From positions 1 to 7,359 of the forward strand of contig JBCBYI010000202.1 of the NCBI GenBank assembly GCA_039815945.1: 7,359 bases of DNA, read 5' to 3'. The translations under genes were made by a program, and so were the position numbers. This document shows positions 1 to 6,092 of this stretch, piece after piece. The notes under the pieces were generated by a model. That model worked only from the letters and a program-made list of their open reading frames with translations. It ran no database searches and had not been told where the DNA came from. This DNA is from UBA11606 sp039815945. GTDB taxonomy: Bacteria; Actinomycetota; Acidimicrobiia; Acidimicrobiales; Aldehydirespiratoraceae. The number at the start of each line of letters is the position of its first letter. Position 1 is the stretch's first letter.

Positions 1-260
1 CCGGCTTCACCGGCGTGGACCACCACGACGGCACCCTCCGCTGGTGGTTCGCCGACCTCAGCGACGCGGTTGAGACGCTCACGAATGCGGCCGGCGGCTT
101 GCGCCTCCTTCGGCGCGATCTGGAGTCACAGGGTCGTTGGAGCGATGTCCGACCCAGGGTCGCCGAGGTGCTCGGCGCTCGCACCGCACGGCTCGGCGAT
201 CAGCTGATCCTCGACGACCCGTATCTCATGACGGTTGGCCACGCGTCTGCGAAGGCTTGA
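1..260 (+). CDS. C-terminal part of a probable class I SAM-dependent methyltransferase (5' end outside window)
   Basis: The reading frame is open from the left edge (first full codon at base 3) to a TGA at 258-260, giving about 85 residues. The nominal GTG at 15 is unlikely to be the true start because the frame continues upstream. The visible part has a run with two adjacent Trp (LRWWFADLSDAVE), then a helical stretch containing GRWSDVRPRVAEVL, and ends in a strand-like DPYLMTVGHA. This order matches the C-terminal cap of many UbiE/COQ5-like methyltransferases, where a helix resembling 'GRWxxLRxxLxxLL' is followed by a final strand resembling 'YLLVVGR'. The SAM-binding glycine motif would lie upstream and cannot be seen, so the family is inferred from the tail only and the substrate is unknown. 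The gene converges on the iron-binding lipoprotein gene with 17 bases between the stop codons. Confidence 0.5.
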   Translation, partial: GFTGVDHHDGTLRWWFADLSDAVETLTNAAGGLRLLRRDLESQGRWSDVRPRVAEVLGARTARLGDQLILDDPYLMTVGHASAKA

Positions 261-277
261 CCGCGAGGGACGGGCGA

Positions 278-1390
278 TCAGCCGTCGACGCTGAAGATCT
301 CCTCGAGGTCGTCGAGGATCGCGTTGGCACCGAACAGGCCCACGCCGCTCATCCACCGGTCATCCCCGACCCGGAAGGTCCGTTCGTTCTCGACGACCGA
401 CAGGGTGGTCCACAGCGGGCTTCGGAGTGCCTCTCCGACCGCGGCCTCGACGTCCTCATTCGGGAAGACGGCATAGACGAGCCAATCCGCATCGGCGAGC
501 GGCAGCTCCTCCTCGCTGATCACGAGGATGAACTCGTCGGGATCCTGCTGACTCTCCGGGCGAGCGATCCCGGCATCGGCGAGCACGGTGCCGCTGAAGC
601 TCGGCGGCTGGTAGAGCCGGATCACGTCGACGAACCGGACGACCGACAGGGTCGGATCATCGTGAGCTGCGTTGATCGCTGCGCCAACCGCCGCTGCTCG
701 GGTCTCGTACTCGGCGAGCGCTGCGTCGGCGACGGACTCACGCCCGGTCGCCTCGCCGATCAGGCGAAGCGATTCCTTCCATCCCGCCCCGGCCGACTCG
801 GTCATCACGGTCGGCGCGATCTGGGACAGCTGATCGGCGATGCGCTCGTGGCGTACTGCGCTGGTGATGATCATGTCCGGCTGTGCGAGCGCGATCAGTT
901 CGAGGTTCGGCGCGCCGAGATCGCCGACCCAGATCGACGCCGATGCCAACTCGTCGACGGCGTCGCCGTACAGATCGGGGATGGGACCGTCGGGATCCAT
1001 GAAGGTCGTGTGCCCGATCACCTCCAGACCGAGAACGAACGCGACGTCGATCAGCGACTGATCGAGGGCGACGACCCGCATCGGCGCCTCGGCGACCTCC
1101 ACCTCACCGAGCGCGTCGGTCACGGTGCGAGGGAACGTGCCGGTCTCGGAGGTGTCGTCGTCCCCGCCCCCATCGCCATCGGTGCCGTCGTCCGCTTCGC
1201 CGGCGTCGTTCGCGTTGTCGTCGGTCGTCGCTTCCTCCTCCGGCTCCGGCTCCGTCGTCCCCACCTCGGACGGCATCTCGGTTCCGGTCGTTCCGGACGG
1301 CCCGCTGCCGTTCTCGTCCTCTCCCCCGCAGCCGGCGGCGACGAGGGTGAGGAGCAGCATCGATGCGAGCAGGACGCGGGTTCGAGACAT
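278..1390 (-). CDS. Iron-siderophore ABC transporter substrate-binding lipoprotein (SBP1, FepB/FhuD-like)
   Basis: This 370-residue protein should be anchored to the outer face of the membrane and capture ferric siderophore for an ABC importer. Residues 1-21 are a lipoprotein signal peptide: Arg at 3 and 5, a hydrophobic core, and the lipobox VAAGC with Cys21 as the lipidation site. Residues 22-85 are a low-complexity linker with 22 Asp/Glu and no Lys/Arg. The periplasmic-binding-protein-2 domain (PF01497 type) starts with FPRTVTDALG at 86-95, followed by RVVALD (105-110), a GAPNLE motif (159-164) and AQPDMIIT (169-176). The Glu of GxPNLE is the residue that in this family commonly docks to an Arg pocket of the FecCD-type permease, so the protein looks competent for uptake. 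The ATG at 1390 places the signal peptide directly at the N terminus. There is no Shine-Dalgarno, but a TAGGAT -10 lies 6 nt before the ATG. The gene is divergent from the PPOX-fetAB operon. No permease or ATPase of the Fec/Fhu type is adjacent. The exact substrate (siderophore type, heme or cobalamin) cannot be read from sequence. Confidence 0.9.
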   Translation of the reverse strand: MSRTRVLLASMLLLTLVAAGCGGEDENGSGPSGTTGTEMPSEVGTTEPEPEEEATTDDNANDAGEADDGTDGDGGGDDDTSETGTFPRTVTDALGEVEVAEAPMRVVALDQSLIDVAFVLGLEVIGHTTFMDPDGPIPDLYGDAVDELASASIWVGDLGAPNLELIALAQPDMIITSAVRHERIADQLSQIAPTVMTESAGAGWKESLRLIGEATGRESVADAALAEYETRAAAVGAAINAAHDDPTLSVVRFVDVIRLYQPPSFSGTVLADAGIARPESQQDPDEFILVISEEELPLADADWLVYAVFPNEDVEAAVGEALRSPLWTTLSVVENERTFRVGDDRWMSGVGLFGANAILDDLEEIFSVDG

Positions 1391-1402
1391 GAGGAGATCC
1401 TA
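1391..1402 (-). promoter_or_regulatory. Candidate leaderless promoter -10 element of the SBP1 gene
   Basis: On the minus strand TAGGAT (1402-1397) fits the actinobacterial TAnnnT -10 consensus. It is followed by exactly 6 nt (CTCCTC) and the ATG, so transcription would start at or next to the A of the start codon. The absence of a Shine-Dalgarno sequence fits a leaderless mRNA. I see no convincing -35 hexamer 17-18 nt upstream. The same spacing (TAnnnT-N6-ATG) recurs at the 6069 gene, which raises my confidence a little. Confidence 0.45.
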
Positions 1403-1407
1403 TTGGG

Positions 1408-1426
1408 CTTCATCAGGCTTCCTTTA
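1408..1426 (-). promoter_or_regulatory. Weak candidate DtxR/IdeR-type iron box between SBP1 and the PPOX-fetAB operon
   Basis: Read on the minus strand, TAAAGGAAGCCTGATGAAG matches the DtxR-family consensus TWAGGTWAGSCTWACCTWA at 12 of 19 positions. The matches are concentrated in the left 12 bases (10 of 12) and the right half is poor. The position is sensible: just upstream of the SBP1 -10 and roughly where the -35 of either divergent gene would fall. A match this degenerate could be chance, so this is only a candidate operator. Confidence 0.2.
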
Positions 1427-1453
1427 CTTCGAGCGGCCTGACAGACTCCTGCG

Positions 1454-2131
1454 ATGACGACGATCCCGACCTTCGATCATGCACTCACATCGGTCGATCA
1501 GCTCGACGGGCTCTACCGGGCCCCCAGCCAGGGCGTGAAGGACAAGGAGACCCAGCTGCTCGACCAGGGCTGTCGCGACTTCATCGCCATGTCGACCTTC
1601 GTCCTCGTCGGAACCGCCGACCCCGAGGGCGATCTCGATGTCTCGCCGCGAGGGGGCCCGGCCGGTTTCGTGAAGGTACTCGACGAGCACCGGCTCGCGA
1701 TCCCCGACCTCAACGGCAACAACCGTCTCGACTCGATCCGCAACATCATCCGCCACGGACGCGTCGGGCTGATCTTCCTCATCCCCGGGCTCGGCGAGAC
1801 CCTCCGCATCAACGGCGACGCCTGCATCACCACCGACGACGAGGTCCTCGATCTGTTCACCGAGGAGTTCCGCCGGCCGAAGTCGGCGATCGGCGTGACC
1901 ATCGACCACGGCTTCATCCACTGTGCGAAGTCGATCCGACGGGGCGGCCTCTGGCAACCCGACACGTGGGCCGCAGCCGATCATCGCCCTTCCGCCGGCC
2001 AGATCCTCGTCGACCATGCCGGCGTCGGCGAGTTCGTCACCGGAGCCCAGCTCGACGCCGACCTCGAGAAGACCTACGTCAACGACCTCGCAGCCGACCT
2101 CCCGGACGGACCGGCGGCGAGTGGCGACTGA
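1454..2131 (+). CDS. PPOX-type FMN-binding split-barrel flavoprotein (resembles the MSMEG_1061 family)
   Basis: This 225-residue soluble protein resembles the pyridoxamine-5'-phosphate-oxidase-like split-barrel family, in particular the actinobacterial group named after MSMEG_1061. Supporting segments in order: a catalytic-barrel strand FIAMSTFVLVGT (43-54), DVSPRGGPAGFV (62-73), the DLNGNNRLDSIRNI turn and helix typical of this subgroup (85-98), GLIFLIPG (105-112), ETLRINGDA (115-123) and HCAKSIRRGGLW (156-167). The SPRGGP and RINGDA segments are the usual FMN-phosphate environment. Members are FMN-dependent redox proteins whose substrates are mostly unknown, so no reaction is assigned. The ATG at 1454 lacks a Shine-Dalgarno; a poor -10-like CAGACT sits 6 nt upstream, so it too may be leaderless. 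The gene overlaps the ATPase gene by 11 bp, implying one transcript with fetAB. A heme- or ferric-reducing role would suit the context but is speculation. Confidence 0.8.
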   Translation: MTTIPTFDHALTSVDQLDGLYRAPSQGVKDKETQLLDQGCRDFIAMSTFVLVGTADPEGDLDVSPRGGPAGFVKVLDEHRLAIPDLNGNNRLDSIRNIIRHGRVGLIFLIPGLGETLRINGDACITTDDEVLDLFTEEFRRPKSAIGVTIDHGFIHCAKSIRRGGLWQPDTWAAADHRPSAGQILVDHAGVGEFVTGAQLDADLEKTYVNDLAADLPDGPAASGD

Positions 2132-2822
2132 GCTCAGCGGCTTCACGGTCGACGGCGTCACCCAGCGCCGAGGCGGCCGCATCACCCTCGACTCGGTCGA
2201 TCTCACGATCGCGGCGAGCGGCATCACCGCACTGATCGGGCGATCGGGAGCAGGCAAGAGTTCGTTGCTCCGTCTCCTCAACGGGCTCGACGTACCCGAT
2301 GCCGGCACCGTTCGATGGCACGGGGTCGACCTCGCGGACCTCGACATGACCGAACACCGCCGACGGGTCGCCCATGTCGCCCAGCGAGCGATCCCGTTCG
2401 ACGGCACCGTCGCCGACAACCTGCGGGTCGCAGCGCCGACCGCGACCGACGAACGAGTCGGCGATCTCCTGCGACAGGTGGGCATCGCACATCTCGTCGA
2501 GCAGGACGCCACGACCCTCTCCGGTGGCGAGGCCCAGCGCATGTGCATCGCCCGCGCCCTCGTCAACGAACCCGAGGTGATCCTCGCGGACGAGCCAACA
2601 TCGGCGCTCGACCCCGAGGCCCGCGACGGCGTCGAGTCGCTGGCCGCCGACATCGTCGGCGATGGCGTGGCGTGGGTGTGGGTGTCGCATGATGCCGCCC
2701 AGACCCGCCGGCTCGCCGACCGGGTCGTGGTCATGGACGAGGGTCGGGTGCTCGCCTCCGGCACGACGGAGCAGATCGCCGACCACGCCGAACCTGCCGT
2801 CCGCCGAGCCTTGGAGGACTGA
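2121..2822 (+). CDS. fetA: FetA-like ABC transporter ATP-binding protein
   Basis: This is a single cytoplasmic nucleotide-binding domain of 233 residues that energises the membrane protein encoded next. All ABC motifs are intact: Walker A GRSGAGKSS (40-48), Q-loop Gln88 in HVAQRAIPF, signature LSGGEAQR (133-140), Walker B VILADEP (153-159) with catalytic Glu158, D-loop SALD (161-164) and switch His190 in WVSHD. The start GTG at 2121 is chosen because it begins a normal ABC N terminus (VATELSGFTVDGV). The frame is open further upstream to an ATG at 1923, but that would lie deep inside the flavoprotein gene and adds only low-quality arginine- and serine-rich sequence. The overlap with the flavoprotein gene is 11 bp, and the stop shares one base with the permease start. 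The FetA (YbbL) assignment rests mainly on the FetB-family partner. The domain alone could equally be called a generic phosphate/amino-acid-type ATPase. Confidence 0.85.
   Translation: MATELSGFTVDGVTQRRGGRITLDSVDLTIAASGITALIGRSGAGKSSLLRLLNGLDVPDAGTVRWHGVDLADLDMTEHRRRVAHVAQRAIPFDGTVADNLRVAAPTATDERVGDLLRQVGIAHLVEQDATTLSGGEAQRMCIARALVNEPEVILADEPTSALDPEARDGVESLAADIVGDGVAWVWVSHDAAQTRRLADRVVVMDEGRVLASGTTEQIADHAEPAVRRALED
2813..2817 (+). promoter_or_regulatory. Ribosome binding site for the FetB-family permease gene
   Basis: GGAGG lies inside the last codons of the ATPase gene and ends 4 nt before the ATG at 2822. It fixes that start, which forms a TGATG junction with the ATPase stop and indicates coupled translation. 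Confidence 0.65.
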
Positions 2823-3598
2823 TGGACGACGCCAGCAGCATCGGATGGCTGGGCCTCGCGCTCTCGACGATCCTCGTCGTCATCACCATCGTGCTCTCGC
2901 TGTGGCGCCAGCTGGGCCTCACCCGGGAGATCGTCACCGCGTGTGTGCGGGCCGCCGCCCAACTCGCGGTCGTCGGACTCGCGCTCGGGCTGGTCATCGA
3001 CGACGACGCGCCGCTCGTCTTCTCGTGGATCTGGATCGTCGGCATGGTCGCGTTCGCCGCCCAGTCGACCCAGAACCGAGTCGGTGATCGCCTGTCGGTG
3101 CGTGCAGTCGCCGCTGCGGCCTACGGCGCCGCGACCGCCGCGGCGATCGCCGTGCTGTTCGGCCTCCAGGTGTTCCCGCTCGAGGCGCGGGCGCTGGTCC
3201 CACTGGCCGGGATGATGGTCGGTAACGCCCTCGGCGCGGTGGTTCTGGTCGCCAAGCGCCTGATCGCCGAGGTCGACGAACACGGCGACGAGGTCGAGGC
3301 GCGCCTCGCGCTCGGACTCACGGCGCGCGACGCCTTCGCACCCCACGCCCGTCGAGCGCTTCGCCAGGCGCTGATCCCGCAGATCGAGAAGACCAAGGCG
3401 GTCGGCATCGTGTTCTTGCCGGGCGCGATGGTCGGGCTCGTGCTCGCCGGGGTCGATGCCCAGGACGCCGTGCTCGTGCAGGCGGCGGTGATGTTCCTCG
3501 TGCTCGGCTCGGTGGCGATCACGGCGACGGTGATGACGCTCGGCGTGAGCCGGGCGCTGTTCACGCCCGATCATCGCCTTCGCCGACACTTCGAGTGA
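2822..3598 (+). CDS. fetB: FetB-family (UPF0014/YbbM) iron-export-type ABC permease
   Basis: This 258-residue integral membrane protein has about seven hydrophobic segments (roughly 8-28, 38-58, 66-82, 97-117, 122-144, 192-212 and 219-243). The family signature regions are present: GMMVGNALG (130-138), the cytoplasmic coupling stretch EVEARLALGLTARDAF (157-172), the RRALRQALIPQIEKTKAVG segment (177-195), and LPGAMVGLVLAG (199-210). FetAB in E. coli is reported to export iron and to protect against peroxide stress; plant STAR2/ALS3 proteins are distant relatives. Two motifs differ from the usual family form: GNALG where GNAMN is typical, and PGAMVGL where PGMMTGQ is typical, so the substrate may differ. 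The neighbouring ATPase gene supplies the matching ATP-binding subunit. The stop is only 4 bp from the stop of the convergent permease gene. Confidence 0.85.
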   Translation: MDDASSIGWLGLALSTILVVITIVLSLWRQLGLTREIVTACVRAAAQLAVVGLALGLVIDDDAPLVFSWIWIVGMVAFAAQSTQNRVGDRLSVRAVAAAAYGAATAAAIAVLFGLQVFPLEARALVPLAGMMVGNALGAVVLVAKRLIAEVDEHGDEVEARLALGLTARDAFAPHARRALRQALIPQIEKTKAVGIVFLPGAMVGLVLAGVDAQDAVLVQAAVMFLVLGSVAITATVMTLGVSRALFTPDHRLRRHFE

Positions 3599-3602
3599 AG
3601 AG

Positions 3603-4358
3603 CTACTCCCCTCGGGCCGCCATCCGGCGGCCGGCGAGCACACCGAACACGATCACGAAGCCGAGGGTCCAGGCAGCGACGGTCAACGCCGACGACCAGA
3701 GCGCTCCCCCACGGGCGAGTCGGTCGAGCAGACCCACGTACGCCGTCGCCGGATTGTGCTCCACAACCGGCTGCACCCACCCCGGGTAGGCCTCCAGCGG
3801 CACCATGCCGCGAGAGAGGAACAGCAACAGCAAGAACACGGCGTTGAGCGGGCCGAGCAGTGCCTCCCGGCTCGACGCGATGGTGGCGAGGTAGGCGCCG
3901 ACGCAACCGACCGAGATCGCGGCGAGCATCGCGACGATCACGAAGCCGATCGCCGGCAGCACGCCGGCATCGAACCGGAAGTCGAAGGCGTACCCGACAC
4001 CGGCGAGCACGGCGACCGCGACCACGGCACGGACGGTCTCCCCGAGGATGGTCCCAGCGAGCGGCGAGAACGGATTGAGCGGCATCGAGCGGAGACGGTC
4101 GATCCAGCCGTTCTCGAGTTCGGTCAGGATGCCGGTCGAGGTACCGATCGCCCCGAACATGACCCCCGAGAAGACGAGAGTCGGCACGAGCCGCTGGCCA
4201 TAGGCGGCACCGCCCTCGAACGACTCGACGGCCGAGGAGAACACGGCGTGGAGGGTGAGCAGCAACAGCAGGGGGAAGATCACCGTCGACACGACGACAT
4301 CGGGGCTGCGGCCGATGCGACGCACCGCACGGCCGGCGAACAGCAACACGGCACTCAC
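3603..4358 (-). CDS. ABC-2 type transporter permease, second subunit (DrrB-like)
   Basis: This 251-residue membrane protein has six predicted helices (about 20-41, 60-79, 105-124, 133-158, 168-186 and 224-243) and the ABC-2 family cytoplasmic motif ELENGWIDRLRSMP (80-93), which couples to the ATPase. It is clearly paralogous to the upstream permease: DRLRSMPLNPFSPL matches GRFRSMPIHPLAQL, and GMVPLEAYPGWVQPVVE matches GFAPLEDFPGWLQPFVE. The pair therefore probably forms a heterodimeric channel. The start is GTG at 4358, within a GTGA overlap with the previous stop. The open frame extends upstream to 4709, but that extension is arginine-rich shadow sequence antisense-like to good membrane protein coding. 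This is the last gene of the ATPase-permease-permease operon. The exported substrate is unknown; drug or lipid export is the family norm, siderophore export is suggested by the iron box. Confidence 0.87.
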   Translation of the reverse strand: MSAVLLFAGRAVRRIGRSPDVVVSTVIFPLLLLLTLHAVFSSAVESFEGGAAYGQRLVPTLVFSGVMFGAIGTSTGILTELENGWIDRLRSMPLNPFSPLAGTILGETVRAVVAVAVLAGVGYAFDFRFDAGVLPAIGFVIVAMLAAISVGCVGAYLATIASSREALLGPLNAVFLLLLFLSRGMVPLEAYPGWVQPVVEHNPATAYVGLLDRLARGGALWSSALTVAAWTLGFVIVFGVLAGRRMAARGE

Positions 4359-5116
4359 GAAGCCACCTTTCGATATTGGCGGGCACCGACGAGCGCGAAC
4401 GCGACGATGAGGGCGACCAGCCACACGACGGCCTGTCCGACCGTTGCGGCGATGTCGCCGTCGCCGGCAAGGGCGCGAAGGGCGTCGATCGTTACGCTCA
4501 CCGGCTGGTACTCGACGAAGGGCTGGAGCCAGCCAGGGAAGTCCTCGAGCGGGGCGAAGCCGGTCGAGAGCATGAGCAAAGGCAGATACGGGATCGAGGC
4601 GATCGACACCGCCGCCTCGGGCGACGACGCCGAGAACCCGATCAATCCCATGACGAGCGATGCGGCGAGCACGAACAGCAACCCCAGCCCGATGTAGGCC
4701 GGGATCCACACGAGACCGGCGTCGAACCGCATGCCGGCGAGCACGCCGACCGCGAGGACGAGCACGAGCGAGAAGAAGGCCCGGATGACGTCGCCCGCAG
4801 CCCGGCCGACCAGCTGGGCCAGCGGGTGGATCGGCATCGACCGGAAACGGCCGACGATGCCGGAGAGCTTGTCGTCGGCGATGTTGTAGGCCGATGCCAT
4901 GGCCGTGAAGAGCATCGCCTGCACGACGACGGTCGACGGCAGCAGTTGGGCGTAGTCGAACCCGCGGGCGTCCATGATCCGCCGCATCACAAGGTTGAAC
5001 AGGGCGAAGAACAGCAACGGCATCACCGTTGCGCTGATCACGCTGGCGGGGTTACGGACGATCCGCACGACGGCGCGACCGCCGAGTATCGAGCCGTCGG
5101 TGACGAGTGCACTCAT
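4355..5116 (-). CDS. ABC-2 type transporter permease, first subunit (DrrB-like)
   Basis: This 253-residue membrane protein has six hydrophobic segments (about 24-46, 58-80, 105-127, 136-160, 168-186 and 228-246), the normal size and topology for a DrrB-type ABC-2 permease. The conserved cytoplasmic motif DDKLSGIVGRFRSMPIHPLA (81-100), before the third helix, contacts the ATPase. A PLEDFPGWLQPFVEYQPVS segment (189-207) between the last two helices is the usual extracytoplasmic re-entrant region of the family. The ATG at 5116 overlaps the ATPase stop as ATGA and has no Shine-Dalgarno of its own, so it depends on translational coupling. It works with the adjacent ATPase and the paralogous second permease; having two different permeases rather than a homodimer is common in actinobacterial exporters of this class. 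Confidence 0.88.
   Translation of the reverse strand: MSALVTDGSILGGRAVVRIVRNPASVISATVMPLLFFALFNLVMRRIMDARGFDYAQLLPSTVVVQAMLFTAMASAYNIADDKLSGIVGRFRSMPIHPLAQLVGRAAGDVIRAFFSLVLVLAVGVLAGMRFDAGLVWIPAYIGLGLLFVLAASLVMGLIGFSASSPEAAVSIASIPYLPLLMLSTGFAPLEDFPGWLQPFVEYQPVSVTIDALRALAGDGDIAATVGQAVVWLVALIVAFALVGARQYRKVAS
4363..4370 (-). promoter_or_regulatory. Ribosome binding site deciding the GTG start at 4358
   Basis: On the minus strand AAAGGTGG ends 4 nt before the GTG at 4358 and lies inside the last codons of the upstream permease gene. It supports the GTG over any start further upstream in the long open frame. Confidence 0.55.
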
Positions 5117-6069
5117 GCCGGCTGCTCGCTGTGGTCGGTGAGCTGGAGGAACACGTCGTCGAGCGTGGGGCGACGGCGGGCGACGTCGTCGAGTCCGATC
5201 CCGGCGGCCGACGCGACCTGTACGACCTCGATCAATGGGAGGTCGCCGGCGTTGAGCACCGCCACCGCCCCGGTCGTCTCGTCGTCGATCTCGGTGCGAC
5301 CAAGCGAGCTGAGCGCCTCGGCGAGCGCAGCGCTCTCACGGGCATCGAGCGGGGTGACGACGCAGGCGCCACCACCGATCCCCGACTTGAGTTCGTCGGC
5401 GGTGCCGGATGCGATCACCCGACCAGCGTCGATCACCACGATGTGGTCGGCGAGTCGGTCGGCTTCCTCGAGGTACTGCGTCGTCAACACGATCGTGAGA
5501 CCGTCGTCGCGCAGCTCTCGGACGACATCCCAGAGCTCGTTTCGGCTCCGGGGGTCGAGGCCGGTGGTCGGCTCGTCGAGGAACAGCACCGGCGCCGGCA
5601 CGACCATGCTCGCTGCGAGGTCGAGGCGTCGACGCATACCGCCCGAGTACTCCCCGACCCGCTGCTCGGAGGCGTCGGTGAGCGAGAAGCGCTCCAGGAG
5701 TTCGTCCGCCCGGGCCCGTGCCGCGGCCTTCGACAGCGAGCGCAGGCGCCCGAAGAGCACCAGGTTCTCGCGCCCGGTCAGGAGCTCGTCGACCGCAGCG
5801 AACTGACCCGTGAGGGCGATCGAGCGTCGCACCGCCTCGGGCTCGGCGGCGACATCGTGACCGCAGACCGACGCCGATCCCCCGTCGGGGGCGAGCAGGG
5901 TCGACAGCACATTGATCGCCGTCGTCTTGCCGGCGCCGTTCGGCCCGAGCACGCCGAGCACTTCGCCGGGGGCTGCGGTGAACGAAAGGCCGTCGAGGGC
6001 CCGATGCTCCCCGAAGGTCTTGACGAGGCCGTCGACCTCGATCGTCGGTGGGGCTGACTGTCGATCCAT
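5113..6069 (-). CDS. DrrA-type ABC exporter ATP-binding protein
   Basis: This 318-residue cytoplasmic ATPase is of the daunorubicin-resistance (DrrA) type. Walker A is GPNGAGKTT (42-50), the Q-loop Gln is 89 (LTGQFAAVDELLTGREN), the signature is YSGGMRRRLDLA (141-152), and Walker B is VLFLDEP (161-167) with Glu166, followed by TTGLD. The switch position is Gln198 in LTTQYLEEAD instead of His, which is characteristic of DrrA proteins and not a defect. A roughly 100-residue C-terminal extension after the core, also typical of DrrA, ends in DDVFLQLTDH. The start is ATG 6069: the protein begins normally there, and a TAACAT -10 element lies 6 nt upstream with no Shine-Dalgarno, so the mRNA is probably leaderless. 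The gene heads a three-gene operon with two permeases. An iron box overlaps its promoter, so it is probably induced when iron is scarce. Confidence 0.93.
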   Translation of the reverse strand: MDRQSAPPTIEVDGLVKTFGEHRALDGLSFTAAPGEVLGVLGPNGAGKTTAINVLSTLLAPDGGSASVCGHDVAAEPEAVRRSIALTGQFAAVDELLTGRENLVLFGRLRSLSKAAARARADELLERFSLTDASEQRVGEYSGGMRRRLDLAASMVVPAPVLFLDEPTTGLDPRSRNELWDVVRELRDDGLTIVLTTQYLEEADRLADHIVVIDAGRVIASGTADELKSGIGGGACVVTPLDARESAALAEALSSLGRTEIDDETTGAVAVLNAGDLPLIEVVQVASAAGIGLDDVARRRPTLDDVFLQLTDHSEQPA

Positions 6070-6073
6070 ACCC

Positions 6074-6092
6074 TGATGTTAGGCATACCTAA
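6074..6092 (-). promoter_or_regulatory. DtxR/IdeR-type iron box (operator) of the ABC-2 exporter operon
   Basis: The minus-strand 19-mer TTAGGTATGCCTAACATCA matches the DtxR/IdeR consensus TWAGGTWAGSCTWACCTWA at 16 of 19 positions. Its core lies in a near-perfect palindrome, GTTAGG-CATA-CCTAAC (6078-6093 on the plus strand), in which only one base pair (the outer pair of the central CATA) fails to match. It covers the -10 element of the exporter operon, so Fe(II)-bound repressor would block RNA polymerase. Iron-dependent DtxR/IdeR is favoured because the neighbours are iron genes; a manganese-type relative of the family cannot be excluded. Confidence 0.8.

Noticed and set aside
137..1441. Plus-strand open frame of 434 codons opposite SBP1
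   Set aside because: The minus strand encodes a complete lipoprotein with signal peptide and binding domain; the plus-strand product is low-complexity Arg/Gly/Asp sequence without recognisable features.
1923..2120. Upstream start at 1923 for the FetA-like ATPase
   Set aside because: The added 66 residues are Ser/Arg/Pro-rich, lie inside the flavoprotein gene, and precede an already complete ABC N terminus beginning at GTG 2121.
1424..3643. Very long minus-strand open frame of 739 codons antisense to the PPOX-fetAB operon
   Set aside because: The translation is rich in Arg, Asp, His and Ser repeats with no domain, and the plus strand holds three proteins with intact family motifs. It is a GC-rich shadow frame.
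4198..4206. Other AGG/CCT-containing stretches considered as further iron boxes
   Set aside because: Apart from 6074-6092 and the weak 1408-1426 candidate, none that I saw pairs TTAGG with CCTAA at the 4-nt spacing, and this one is inside a coding sequence.
4376..5806. Plus-strand open frame of 476 codons opposite the permease and ATPase genes
   Set aside because: It is antisense to intact ABC motifs and membrane helices and is composed of charged repeats typical of shadow frames in high-GC DNA.
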